From Macropodus opercularis (taxonomy: Eukaryota; Chordata; Actinopteri; Anabantiformes; Osphronemidae), in contig CM061102.1 of NCBI GenBank assembly GCA_030770545.1, forward strand, positions 11,710,501-11,774,500: 64,000 bases of DNA, in the 5' to 3' direction. Positions 10,626 through 23,966 of the stretch are shown here, in pieces. The notes under the pieces are model-generated. The model did no database searches and was not told the DNA's origin. It saw only the letters and a program-made list of their open reading frames with translations. The translations under genes were made by a program, and so were the position numbers. Position 1 is the stretch's first letter; each line of letters starts with the position of its first letter.

Positions 10626-12591
10626 TCAGTTTTTCCCAACACGTATGTTGGGGTTAAGAAGGGGATCTAAGTTTGGGTCTGAGCCCGCTGAAGCGCGTCC
10701 AAATTTAGCCATGATAATAATTAATGTGAAGAATCCAAGAACCCCGACAAGAAGCAGCATGAAGACCCGTTGTTTCCAGGACAGTGTTCGCTTTCCACCT
10801 GTGCGATTCCTAAAAGAAAAAAAAAAAAATTAATAAACCCATTTTATAAAAACAAAATAGACCAACATAAAAAAAAAAAAAAACCATAAAATAGAAGTAA
10901 CACTATACTAACTTGAGAATTTGGGCAAACCAACTTAACGCTGGCCGTCTACGATACTTGTCATCATCAAAGTCGATCTGTGTGACTGAGCTGTGACCAG
11001 TGTCCCTTGTGTCATAGATCTTTCTTGGTGATGATGCTGAAAAGTATCAAAAAAATTAAACAACACATAACAAATAATAAAGGTTTGAATACTGTATGTG
11101 GACGAATAAAACTAGAATTTCTTTTCAACGTTTTAGGCTAGACACAAAAGACTGAGCTGTATTCAATTATATACCCGTGTGTATTGTCACTGTGTCACCA
11201 GTGGCAGCAGATGTAAAGTTGATCACAGAGTGATCCTGAACATTTGGATCCCCATTTTTTCGAGGACCTCCAAGGTCTTCCTGTGCTGCAAGGGAGCCAG
11301 GATTTGGTGGGGGGCTGAGCGTGGTATTATAGGAGTGGCTGGGGTATATGCTGCTTTTTTCTTGTGCTGCAGAAATAGATAGGTGTGATTACAATACTAT
11401 GTAAGACAATACCAATATATTTATATTTTATAGTAAACATCAAGACTCACCATCAAATGTGGACCAATCAGTATAATCTGTGACATCATTTAATGTGGTT
11501 TCCTCAAGGACCCCCACGGGCTCTTCAATCTGACCAAGACGGCATTTTATCATTTTAGATTATTACATCCGTATAGTGAGTCTTTTAAATACAAATAGAA
11601 AAGGCCCAGTTCTAAATCTGTATTTTATCCTTATTTGATTGATTTTCAGGGTAATTATCTAACAGTTGCAATACCACTAAACAGAAAGATCAACAATAAC
11701 AGATGGGGTAGCAGCATGTGAGCAATGAAGGGAGCCCATGCGGTTCTGTCTACACGAGAGCATTCATGTGTAGGTGACCCTCATTTAGAAAATAGCCCAT
11801 TACACAATCTAAACATTTAGCACCAGTGTATATAGCATAAAGACTAGGCTGCAGTAAGTGTGTTTTGAACACACCTGGAATGATTCACGTGCAACAGATT
11901 GGTTCAATTACACTTGTGATGTATTGTTAAAAAACAAAAAATGAGGCAGAAACATTTTCTTTGTAGACAAAAGCCAATGGACCCATACCAGAGGGAGTCC
12001 TAAACCAGCTCTAGCCCAGTTAACAGATGAAAGCTGTTCCTTCAACACATCTGCAATTGGGCTGGCCAGGTTGGAAGGAGGGAACACTGGACCCTGACAG
12101 GTGGGACACTGGTATCCTGCTGGAGCCGTATGAAGTGGTAGCCGAGAGGCAAAGTTGTTAAGACAGGCCCAGTGGAAGACATCTGGGGGAGAATAATAAA
12201 AAGTGTGTATTACATCACAGCAACAAAGATGGGATGTTAATGCTTAACAATGAAATATCCTTTTTGCTCCAGAGTTGAATAACCTCACCGTAGCAGACCA
12301 GTCTGACTGTGTCTTGATGAGTCAGGAGACTATTACAAAGCGAACAGTTAGGGTTGTAGTCACTGTCCTGAAGCCACTGCAAATATGACTGCACAATACA
12401 CTGAAAGGCACAAAACAGAAACACAGAAACTCAGAGTGATGTCAGACGATTTGTACAAACATAAAACTGACACTTGTTCATCCACCGACCTTGTTGTGGT
12501 TGTGGACCAAGCAGTGCTCGCACACATTTACACGATGTTCGAAGCAGAATAGATTGGTCACTTTTCTCTTCGGACACTTGCAGAGACCCAT
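10626..12591 (-). CDS. zfpl1: Zinc finger protein-like 1 (ZFPL1), cis-Golgi membrane protein, 328 aa
   Basis: Seven coding exons: 12591-12490, 12400-12289, 12182-11989, 11529-11451, 11366-11175, 11036-10913 and 10809-10626. All are GT-AG, the frame is kept throughout, and the total is 987 bases including the stop. The start MGLCKCPKRKVTNLFCFEHR matches vertebrate ZFPL1. Residues 1-43 hold a Cys/His zinc finger (CKCPKRKV, CFEHRVNVCEHC). A RING-like Cys/His module follows at about 53-100 (CSLCNSLL, CYDVFHWACL, YQCPTCQGP). Then come the conserved NWARAGLGLPL block, a variable linker, DDDKYRRRPAL, one membrane segment at about 283-302, and a short tail with the conserved SDPNLDPL motif. Human ZFPL1 is 310 residues with the same order. 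In mammals it is a cis-Golgi membrane protein that binds GM130 and helps maintain Golgi structure. Nothing appears broken. Upstream CTCAG at about 12610 suggests a spliced 5' UTR. Confidence 0.97.
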
Positions 12592-13180
12592 GGCCACCCG
12601 CGCTGCGCTGAGGGCAAACAGTGAAGTTCAGAAACCAAGAAACGACAGCGTGTCCAGCTGTTTCCTCTAAACAGAGGAAGAAAGGGGAGTTCACAGGCCA
12701 GCCTGGTCAATGAGGGCTATAGCGCTGCTTGTTTTCCTACTGTCCCACAGCTGATTACCTGCATCATGTGTGTTCTGCCAATCAGTAGCTTTAAGTTCAG
12801 GGATGGCTGAAAAACCAGCAGGGCAGCAGCCTTCAAGGACCAAGATAAGACCCCTCTGTCTGTAGATACTCACTCTAAACACTAACTGCGTAAATGTGAC
12901 TGGTACTTCCTTTAGCCACCTATCAGCTATACCTCGTTGAGCGGACATGACAGATGTTAGCGCACACACCATAACAGCATTTCTCACCTAAATGTTGAAA
13001 CGGAAAATCAATTAATAAGTTTTGTCAGACACAACAAATTCTGATTTAACTCTAAGCGCTAACATTAGCGTGTAGCTTAGCTGAAAGTTACCAGGTGAGG
13101 CAGCGTTAACAAGCTAACCAAGCTAGCCTGTGAAGTTGGGACTAAAGTTCCAACGCAAATGGCCCATAATTAAATTTTAC

Positions 13181-13260
13181 CTGTCACAAAGACTTTAGTG
13201 AAGCCCTGTTTGTTTCACGTAATGTTGTAATCCCGTCATTTAAGCTGTTTTTGTAATTTC
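13181..13260 (-). other. zfpl1: Probable 5' untranslated exon and promoter side of zfpl1
   Basis: A minus-strand donor (ACAG|GTAAAA) at 13181/13180 pairs with the acceptor CCCTCAG just upstream of the zfpl1 start codon. The intron would be about 0.57 kb. The 5' edge is not visible and is only approximate. Confidence 0.45.
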
Positions 13261-16200
13261 ACATGGGAGGAGGCTCCAGATGCTGTCACTCTACTGCGCG
13301 CTGGCTATTTCCTTCTTCTGTTTATGTGCCACGTCTCTTCCGCTTCTTTTACTTCTTCGTGTATTTTTCATACAAACCAAAATCTCCACTCTGCCCCCTA
13401 ACGTCGTTGAGAGGTAGTACATGCTGTTTTTCAAAATGCCCATGTGCTGCGGGTCCGTATAAAATGTGAAAAAAATGACAGCTGTAAAAAACCAAAACAG
13501 CGATCATATAATATCGACTTGCCAAGTTTATCGTGATAACATTATTCATAAGATTATATTATATAAACTGCTAACACTGCTGTAATGTATAGTATAGTTA
13601 AGGGTGTTATAGTGATGAACGAATAATGATCATCTACAATATGTACAGTGGAAATATTGATAACAACACAAAAAACAAATTCTTTAAAATGGTATAGAGG
13701 CATGCAGCTGTCAGGCGTTTCAGTATTTTAATGGTCACACTTTCACATTTTGTCCGTGCAAGGCATCTGTCAAAAAGCCTGCGTGTGCTGTAGTAAACTG
13801 TGGTTTGTGTGTTTAGGCAGCAGGTGGTGCACAAACTGATGGGAACACATTCTGTTGTCTTTGGCCAACACTACAAAAGAAGTTGATGGGCAGAGCAGCC
13901 CACAAAATGCAGATATGTTCTTCTACATGAGGGGTCTTATGAATGACTGAATAATTAATTTATCTTGTATTACAACAACAGCATAAACACAATAGGAGCG
14001 ACATTAAATATTGATCTTTAACGAACACCAACCATGTTTTCGTCAATCCCTGTAAACAAACATCTTCTAGTACAAAGTCATAAAGCCAATGCGTGTATGA
14101 CGCTGTTTGCATGAATAATAGTAATAATGATGTTTTGTCTTTATCGTGTGCATGTGTTTCTATGTTATAAATGAACATGAGAATATTTGAGAATATACTA
14201 ATGTTTTCCTTCACGGTTCACGGGGCATCTCTGTGACTGCCGGCAGAGAGGAACGATGGGAGCAAGATGTGTAAATCAAAATAAAAAGAAGAAGCACCTT
14301 CATTTTAAGAACAGCAAAGCAGAAAGACCCACATTTAGTCTGGAAGGTTTTTAACTATAACCTAATTTAATGAAGTAACATTATTTACATTTGAAAGAGC
14401 AAGTATTTTATTATTTACCAATAAACGTAATTGTGCAAATTAGAAAATGAATTATATTATATCACACTATTGAGTTCCACTCTTTAATTTGGTAATGTGT
14501 TTTAATCTAATCTCTGTGAGAAATGTTTATATAAAAATACGAAGATGAGACTAAATGACGGATGTGAACTAGTGTCCTCAATGACGACCAGAGATGTGTA
14601 TAAATCACTGACACAGGGTGGGGACATGTGGAAAGGGCATTTGAAAAGCACAGGAGCTATCAGATGGAAGTGAAATCTAAAGACAAATGACAGAGTCAGC
14701 AGAGGACAAATCAGGCCTGGAGCTGAAGGAGCAGGGTCTGAAGCACAGACTACAGAGGTTGCTGTGTTGGGGGGGGGGCATTGATTGATTGAGCCTGACA
14801 ACTATTGATCAGCTATCAGCTCTATCTGTGAGGGAAAACGTTAGGATTCAGGCACAACTTGTCTTTACTGTAAAGACACCGGCCTTAAATCAGACGGGTG
14901 CTGAAAGTCCAGTAAGTGTGTTGCTGTTCATCACTTGACACATTTGAGATGTAACACCGTTCAAACAATATCAGAAATGAAAAACACAGCAAAATGGTTG
15001 TTATTACCTGCATTTCATTAAAATTACAAATCACCAATGATTCTGGCCAGTGAGAGAAATTTTCAGTCACAACACTTTTCAGCAGCATCTTTCTCGTAAG
15101 TGTTTAGTGTTTAGTGTTTATTGTTATTTGAATTTAACCACATCACTGCTCTGTTGCATGTTTAACTGTTTTAATTTACACTAACACACTGCTGTTGCTT
15201 TGTCAGGGTCCAACATGAACAGCAGAGCAATGGAAGAAAACACAGTTCAATACCTTTATTTAGAAAAATGTGCTTTATTGTTGTTCTGTGATCATTCGGA
15301 GCACCTGAAACAATCTATTGCTCCTCTGGGGGGGTCTCGGTCTCCAGAGTAAACACTACTGTGTTTACTCTGTTTCACCATCGTCTGCAGCTATGAGATG
15401 TTTGTATTGTGCATTTGTTTATAAGTTTTGTTTCTCCTGTTGCGTCTTTGTGTGTGATTGAAAACAAAGCGAAATCAAATCCATAGTCATTAGCACATCA
15501 TCTAATTTGGAACGTAATTACACCGTGGCTACTGTTACTTACAGGGTGGTGGCTCAGATGTAAACCTATTAAGCTTTGCTCTGAATGAAAGAGGATTGAC
15601 TGATTGATTTGTGTATGTCAAGTGAAGGGCAAATAGACGGACACAAAGAAACCACCGAGTGTGAGAGCGGGTCAGGGGAGGGGAGTCGCAGATATATGGA
15701 CGACGCGCGGCCCCCTGATAGGGGAAGGAGAGTGCTGAACCAGACAGAGACAAATGGAGTGTGAGAGACAGAGGGAAAGAAATTCAGACGTATGCCTGCT
15801 GACCTCAGCCCTTTTTTTAACGCTGATCAATACAGGGAAACGTTTGTTTGGGTGTGTGCGCTTGTTTGGAGGGAGGTTCTGTCTGTGTCGCTCCCAATAA
15901 AGATCAGAAACATAGTGACATTACGCCAGCCTCGTCTGACTCCTCCCTGCCCTTGCAACCTTTGCACATGCCTCTATTTAATTTCAGACCCTGTAATCTT
16001 ATAAGAGACTGAGAGGTCTGGAGCACTCAGACAGTCCTCATCACGAGCTCCGTGAGGAAAGTGGAAGATAAGACATGAAACATTACCTCTTCCTCAGGTG
16101 CTGCATATAATGTACATATAAAGTAGATCTGCTATGAGGTATAACAAACTGAGTTGAGAATATTAGGGGCTTTTTGTGTGATGGCCTCACTGTTTCTCCC

Positions 16201-19200
16201 ACTCGCTTGCTCACGAACACACACACTGGTTGACAGATGCCTGCTGTACGCGGTGTTTTGCTATGAGCAGCACATTTTTCCACAGGAGACTTGTGTGAAG
16301 TTTCTGAGCTAAATGAGCTAATGAGCTAAAATCTCTTCTATTCCACCACAGATTTACCCCCATCAGTCTTGTCATTGATTCCTCCCGACTGAAAAAATTC
16401 AATACGCAACTCCAGGCGCCCCAACATGTCATTGTTCAAATGCAAAGTGCATAACAACCAGATCGAGCCAATGTTCGATTATCCCAACTGTAGATATGAC
16501 AAATGAAGATGTCAGCTCTGCTGGTTATAATAAAATCGAGGAAGAATTGCCCCTGTCCTTTGTCTGAGATTGAGAGAAGGGGACACCAAATACCAGATGG
16601 GCTCAGACCAAACGGTGCCTGGCGTTAGAGCGGAGCTTCACCCGTGAAGGCAGAGAGCTTCCAGGGAAACATTACATGCCTTGGCTGGAAGGGAGTGAAG
16701 GTGTGCAGAGGATGATGGCACCCTCCCAGCTCTAGCTCTCAGCTGCCATTGGTTCTCTGGATGGCCTGTTCCCACTGTTAATATGTAATAGGACCCGCTT
16801 TATGAAACAGTTAATTAAATTGGTGAGTGAGTGTCAGATTAAGCTAAGACAATGTCAAGAGAGAGTTTCACTGGGACACTGGAAACATTAGCATTTGGGT
16901 GGACCTCCACCAGAAGCATGTATCTGTTTAAGATCAATTCATTCTAATACTGAGCTTTACAGGGATTATTAGTCTGCCTGTCACTGCTTTTGAATATTGC
17001 TTTTGATATGATTTAAACCACATCCATTTTGATGATGTTTATTCATCCTATTTTTTTTACTGAGGCAGTATTAGTCAGCTGCAGTATGTAGGTCCTACTG
17101 CTGAACACGTGCTATGAGTCACTGGAAACCTGTGCTGCGTGCAAAAATCACTGACCTGCCCACCGACGACTGAGGGTTAATGTTTCCACCTTTGGAATAT
17201 ATATAAACTGTCTTTGATGTAATGCTCAGCAGCTGCCTGTGAGTTAGTGAGTCACCTGTGATTTACATTACCCAGTGACGCTGGCATCCCCAGTTTATCT
17301 CAGCTTAAACCATTCAATGTCCAAATCCAGTTAAAACGTCAAAGACATCTGTCAAGTCAAAGCCTCGTTTTCTTGTTTAGATACTGTCAACCCTTCGGTC
17401 CCTTAAAGCCGCACGCAGACAATAAGGGATGGGAGCCAAACCACACGGATACAGTTGTTTTTACTGCAGTTGATGACAGTGATTTGATCAGAGTAATGGA
17501 TATGTTCAGTCAGCGTGGAAGGAGATGAACCATTAGAGTGATTTGTCAGTATCACCTACGTTTGAGGTGTTTGATCACAATGGCTTTGTCGACTATTTCA
17601 GAGCGCTGCTCAAATCTCAAATGATTTAAAGTGAGCTCTCCGCTGGATGTGTCTTGGACAGAAAATAACTCTTGATATGAAGATGAGTACTCCATGTGAC
17701 TTTGTCGTAACCATTTCTAAGACTAATAGCCTGTTCATCTCCTGTGACAATTCTGAAAGATTAAACGGTTCGAAGACGATTTAGATTAAAGTCAATAAAA
17801 TCTGTTAAAAACTTGGGAAGAACGGCTCAGAAGCTAAAGTGCTGTTATGGATTTTCAAATGGAAACTAATTGGAGAAATTGATGAGCTCATCAGACGACC
17901 AGCATGGTCATTGTCAGGGATGAGAGACTTTGCTTCCCCGGATAGAAATAGCCTAAAAACAACACAATACAGGTTGCTCTCTAGTTATTACTCTCTTTGC
18001 TCTCTCATAAACACCTGCTGTCAACACATTTTCTTTGTGTCAGCTCAGTTTGACAATAAGACAACCTGTCATTCAACATACAGTATTACTGGTCAAGTTG
18101 GACTACGTGTAGTTACCAGCCGCTAGAAATAAAAATCCACAGTAGAGCCCTTTATTAAACCTCGATGCTGTTTAGCTGCTACAAACAAGCAGCCTGGAGG
18201 AAACAGCCTGAAAACCAACTACACTTAGAGGATGGATATGAAACACTTACAGTATTTATACGGTGTGTGTGTGTGTTGAGTTTGATCAGAGGACTTTCAC
18301 ATTTTTAAATGAGTTACTGTGTTCTTTGTAAATAAATACATGAATAATTAAAACATCCAGGTAACTTTCCTTCCAGAGCTCCCACTTCCCCACAAAGTAA
18401 AAGGACACATCCTTTATACAAAATATTTATTATTGTGACACACAGTTCAACAAAGGGAAATGTGCTTGTTGCCACCTGCAGAAGCTGCTGCATTTGCACT
18501 CTTTCTTGTAATTTTATTACACACCTACAACAACACCAAACACATCTTTTCCAGTATTTGCTGTTTTAGGGAGATTCAAGTGTGTCTAGCAACATGCACG
18601 CAAACATTTTCTTAATAGGACCACCTTTATTAAGTGGCTCCGGCAGAACGTATTTACAGTCTGAGTCCATCCAGCACAACTGCATCACTGATATCCTTTT
18701 GATTTAATTGTAAAACAGCGAGGCTAAATGGGTTTACAAAATGTAATTTCATTCCAGTCTTGAGCACCACCTCAGTAATTTGAGCCACATCAGGGTGATT
18801 ACAACCACTTCAGAATAAATAGCACACTTCATACACATGTCAGCAGAGCACCTACAGTGGACAACAAATGTGTCTTTGATAGTACTTTAACTTTAATGTA
18901 CTCTCAGAACCACATGCATGTGATGTGATGCCTCTGTTTCTTCCCTACATTAGATGATTAAAAACAATGCAAATGCATCAGTAGAAAGTCTAAACAAGTA
19001 TGTAGTAGGCCAGCGTGGCAAAGCCGAACATGTTTCTGAGACTAGCTGCCACAGAGAGAATATCAGATGGTGTATTGTTACAGTGGAAATCACAGTTGAC
19101 AACCAAAATATCCAAAAGGATCCTGGATGATAGGTCAGGATGCAAAAAGCAAACCCTTAGGAATAAAAGCTAATCTGTCTTGTCTCTCCATCTAGGAAAC

Positions 19201-21870
19201 TATACTGTAATCAGCTTTACTGAGAAAAACAACATCACATGTCAGGTTGACACAGGGTCAAGCTCATACTGTAGCTGGATGCCTTCTGTAGCATCGAGGT
19301 CCACTTCCTGCTGCAGCGAGAGCAGTGAGCTCCAGCTAATAAGCTCTACTGTGTCTCTCAGGGACAAGGATTATGTCTGGCTTCCAATCGGCACTTGTCT
19401 GTTTGTTCACAGATACTGAGGGTGTTGGTGCACAGCCAGTGTCAAGAGAGCAGAGGGAACGGTAGCGTTCGAAACTTCCCGGTGTCTGGGTCACGACTGA
19501 GCTTTGCTGCTGCTGCCTGCTCCATCCTCAGAGACCCAACGTCCCTTCACTCGTGTTTCTTCCTTTATTCTACACGTGATTACGTTTTTCTGTGTTTTTG
19601 AATCCTTTCTCACGCGAGATTTTGTCAGTGCACATCCACATGTGCTCTTCAGTGATGAGTTCAGGGTCAGATTTGATTCTCACAAAGAAAAATAATAGTC
19701 TCCCTCTCTGTTCGTAGCAAACGGGCTGTGAGTGTATCCAGCACAGTGTTCTTCTCAGGTTCTTTGGGGCCAGACGATGTATTCATTCCAAAATCCATTC
19801 AGCATTATACTACGCTTATCTGAGATTATCAGATTGCCAGTTTATCAGCCCTTAACAGTTGAAATCTTGGAAAAACATTATTAAACCATCTGCGTTACAA
19901 ACCAAGCAAGCCCATCTGCTGTGAGACTCCTCTACGACGGCCATAGCCAACATCTCCACGATCTTTTTCTCTGCAATATCCCCCCTTTGGCCTCATTTCT
20001 AATATTGTATTTTTCATATTTCATTCCCTCCTTGCCTTATTTTTCTCACCACGCAATGAGATTTACTGGGGACAGTCTTAAATCGTCCAGGGGTGAGGCA
20101 AGAAATAGGTTACGGGCCAAGCTTTGGGTCACAGTTATTTGAGTTGTGATCCAGTTGGCCTTGACAATAGGACACTCTGTCATCTGAGTGAGAGGAGGAG
20201 TGGGCTGGCCAAGACCAGCGGAAACATACTTTACGTTCTCCAGGCAGTGAAGCCGTCTTTGGCGACCCAAGGCCAGAGGCTTTACCCTAAACACAGGCTG
20301 CAGTGGTTTTCCTTAACCATCTGTCTCTTTACTTGTTGGTGACTAATCACCGGTTCAACTAAATAAGGTTATTCATGCTAGTGTAGCTTGAAAAGGAAAC
20401 GAGGAACACGCTGAAGACTTGTACGAGGAAATCAGCGGAGTTCCTGTTTGAAAGTAGACCAGCTCCATCTCCGTCTAAAGCAGGTGATGCCTGAGGCTTG
20501 TAATCGCATCCATGTGCTTCTATACGTCAGTCATGTCTGGTCAGATTCAACAAATGTGCTGGAGAAAATATGAGACACTTTGAAGTGTTTTTCTCACCCT
20601 TGGCTTGTGACAAAAACAGTACGGACACAATTTATTTCAGTCGCACTTGAAATGACTTAAGCTGACTCACAGCTCTGGCTTGTTGAGGAGGGTCTACTCC
20701 AATCAGCTTCATTTGCTCTGAATTCAGCCGTCGTTACAAACCGCTCACAGCACTTTGCAACAGCAGGTGCACTGCACAGACCTACCGTGCAATGTAGTTA
20801 TATGGTGATCAAATAAGGGCTGGCAAGAAATTATAATTTCATCAAAGATGGAACATGAAACCACAAAACAACAGCATTAAAGTAACAAGGGTGAAGGTCC
20901 TCAAGTTCCTTTAAGCATCTGTTGTCAGACGCCAGCGTTCGTACAGTGAATCGTCCATTTTTACTCCATCATTAATCGCTTTTGAAAAACAAAGCAGTTA
21001 CATCAGGCTATTGTTTGTGTGCTTTGCTCTTTTACTATACTGTATATTGGTGCTGTCATTTATTCCTTTTTACCCTATTGTGCAACGAGGGGTTAACGTG
21101 CCACTGCCACAGTCATGTCATGTGATGGTTTCCATACATATACAATGTAATTCAAGTAGCAACGAGTCGTAACAATGTGTGTTTGTTAATTTGTGTAATC
21201 GTTAATGTCTACGGCATCATAATAACTCAGGGGACTGACAGACTCATCATAAAAACATAAACATAACGGCAGCACTTTTGTTTTCTCCATTTAAAACGAT
21301 ATGTAAAGCGGTGAACACAGAATTGTCTCATCCTTGAATATAAGTCCTAATTTGCAGAGAACACATTGTCCTATATACTGACTGAACTGTTGGTTTGTGT
21401 TTAACTGAAAGCCCTTTTTAACTAAATGAGCAACTAGCTGAAGGGTGTCCAGCTGATGCACAGACAACGGCTTTCAAGTGAACTGGAATTTTAGCCCAGC
21501 AGAGACTGATGACTCTGTTTCATCTGAAGTAGTTTGATGAAGGTTGGGCTCCTTCACACCTTGTGGTGGTCTCAGGCTGCATGTACACGTGAAGTCACTG
21601 TCTCTTCGCTCCTCTGCTTCCTAGAACCTCAGCTGGTTTTCAAACACTTGGCCTCAGGCTGTAGTCGGCCATGGTTTTTCCCAAAGCAGCTCATTAAACC
21701 AAAACAATATGTAGGTCTACGTTTTTGTTCATTGGCTCCTTGGGATAAAATTTTATTCCCTTCCAGTATTTCCATGCAAGGTTATTTTCAGATAAAGAAT
21801 TATCTGGGTTGGAAAAATGTGTCTCCTTAGGCATGAGGTGAAATGACAGGTTGCAGTAATACCAAGATTA
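13261..21870. other. Intergenic region between zfpl1 and flrt1, no gene seen
   Basis: About 8.6 kb without a supported coding exon on either strand. Open frames here are short, compositionally ordinary and lack matching splice sites. It includes a ten-G run at 14769-14778 and a perfect 11-bp-stem hairpin at 15346-15371. Confidence 0.5.
15346..15371. repeat. Short perfect inverted repeat (11-bp arms, 4-base loop)
   Basis: The arms are agagtaaacac and gtgtttactct, separated by tact. There is no neighbouring gene end to make this a processing signal. It may be chance or a remnant of a foldback element. Confidence 0.6.
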
Positions 21871-21877
21871 TAAAACT

Positions 21878-23966
21878 TTTTATTGATCCCCTCTGAAGAT
21901 GAATCCATAAAGCAAATTCCACACGTATCTCAGGTTCACATATTTTTTATGCAAAGTTATGGCACCATTACTTCCTATAATCTTCACCAGAAAAAAATAT
22001 CCATGTGGCTATGGCCATGGTTTTATTTTTACAAATGACAAGGAAGTACTATCTTGAATACAACCACTATAAAATAGCAATTACACTACATCAACATTCC
22101 CCAAAACAGAATCCAGCCAAGCCAGTAGGATGTTTGTTTAAACGAGTTTTTGGATGGTTTTGGATGCAACGTAAAATGTACATTCCACTGACCAGTGTGA
22201 AACTCCGGCGGACAGAACAGTCAAGGAAGCACAATTGGTTTCCTGTTTGGAAGCTACACAGTGGTAAACAACCGATGGACAATATTCAACCCAATGGAAA
22301 AGAAGCCGAATATGAAAAACAGATTTATGCACGGGTGACGTCCTCTGCACTACAGCCATCAATTCTAGATCGTTCCCAGTGACTAGAGATGCTTTTTTCA
22401 CCCTCATCTCCCCTGCCTGTCATTACATTTACCCCTGTTCTCTGCTAAGTGCTTATACATTTACATTTTTAGTGCTGCTCAGTAATAAAACAGGAGCGGG
22501 TGGAGGCCTCGCGCCATCACTAAAACAAACAAACTGAACTTCTCCCACTCCGCTCCACTGCTAAGTCCCACCCACCCACAGTTTGCCCCACAGTGCAGGT
22601 CAACAGTGTTGCGGTTTGAGTCTCCTCACAGTTCTCGCCCTCATTTCAGGGTTCACTCATGAGAGTCTGGCTCACTCAGGAGGCTCCAGAAAATCGTTTT
22701 GTCCAGTCGGGATTCTGTGTGATCACCGTTGTTGTTGTTCCAAGGATGTGGAGCAAACATTTTACAGCCAAGAGTCACCAACCGAAGTCACAGGTGAACC
22801 ACACAGGCACAACGCGGGAAAGGGGGAATGAGGCTGGTCTCTAATCTCTCAGTAAGCTGACGTGACAGATCAAGGATTTATTCTGCTTCATTTAGGAAAA
22901 CATGAACCTGGAGACAGCCATCAGCATATTTTTCTCACTTCTGGCATTTTGTTCTTTAGCTGAACTGAACCCACTATCGTCGTCAAAGCTGGATTTCATC
23001 AATAATGACAAACAGAAGGCGAAAGAAAGAAGAAAAAAAACAACACACACACACACACACACACACAGTGTTAGCAGAGACAGAAAAACCCATTACATAA
23101 GGAACAACATAAATAAATAAAGGGAGATGTGCAGGATTTAATAACTAAACAAACAACAGATAAATACAGCAAAGCATTTTTCAAACACAGCCCAGTCGGT
23201 ATCTAAGTAAGTTATCTACACTCTTGTGCTGCAGCTCATCATGATGCAACACTTCAATATCGATCTCAGGTGAATGATCTCAAGAGGTATAACCAAGGCT
23301 GACTAGCCCCGATTGGATCTTCAACCTGCCAGCTAATGAATAAGGTAATAACAAGCCTACTTTAAGACATGTGGTTATTGGATCATTTGAAATAGAAACA
23401 AACAATTCACAGCTTTACAAAGCCCTTTCCTCGGATAGCTGGTAGGGCACATCAATATAGTTGAGGCATTTGAAACAATGACTTGATAAGACTACATACT
23501 TTGATACCAGTGAGCAGGAAATGAGTAGCAAAACTGTCCCTTTACCAGCAATACTCCATCCATTTCGAATCGACTGCTGTGGCTCCCGTATGTGAAAGTG
23601 GAACGTCACCTGCAACTATGCCGAGTTTGACCTTTCCACAGTGGATACATTCTTTGCTTACATGTCACAGGGATAGAGCAGAAAAGGAAACACGCACAGA
23701 CCATTACTAAGATGGTACAGAAACAGTCAGCTGTGCATTTACACCTGGGGCACTGGCTGCTGCTTCCTGCAGTGAATTGTTTTCACACGGGTTCAGTTCC
23801 AGGTAATCACATACAGTACTTTCAGTGCAGCGAACGGCAGGTAATTTGGAATGGGTGACCAGAAGAAAAAGGCACAGAGGGGTGCTTCAGAAGTGTCCAT
23901 GCGAAGGGAAATTGTGCATCTATACAGTTTACCAATTACACGGTGAACAGGGTTTGTTATAGTACA
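21878..23966 (-). other. flrt1: Possible long 3' UTR of flrt1
   Basis: Downstream of the flrt1 stop codon the minus strand has AATAAA hexamers at 22882-22877, 22027-22022 and 21883-21878, implying possible 3' UTRs of about 1.1, 1.9 or 2.1 kb. No coding sequence is seen. A (CA)n microsatellite lies inside this stretch. The extent is an inference from signals only. Confidence 0.3.
23043..23067. repeat. (AC)n microsatellite
   Basis: About 12 uninterrupted AC dinucleotides. Confidence 0.95.
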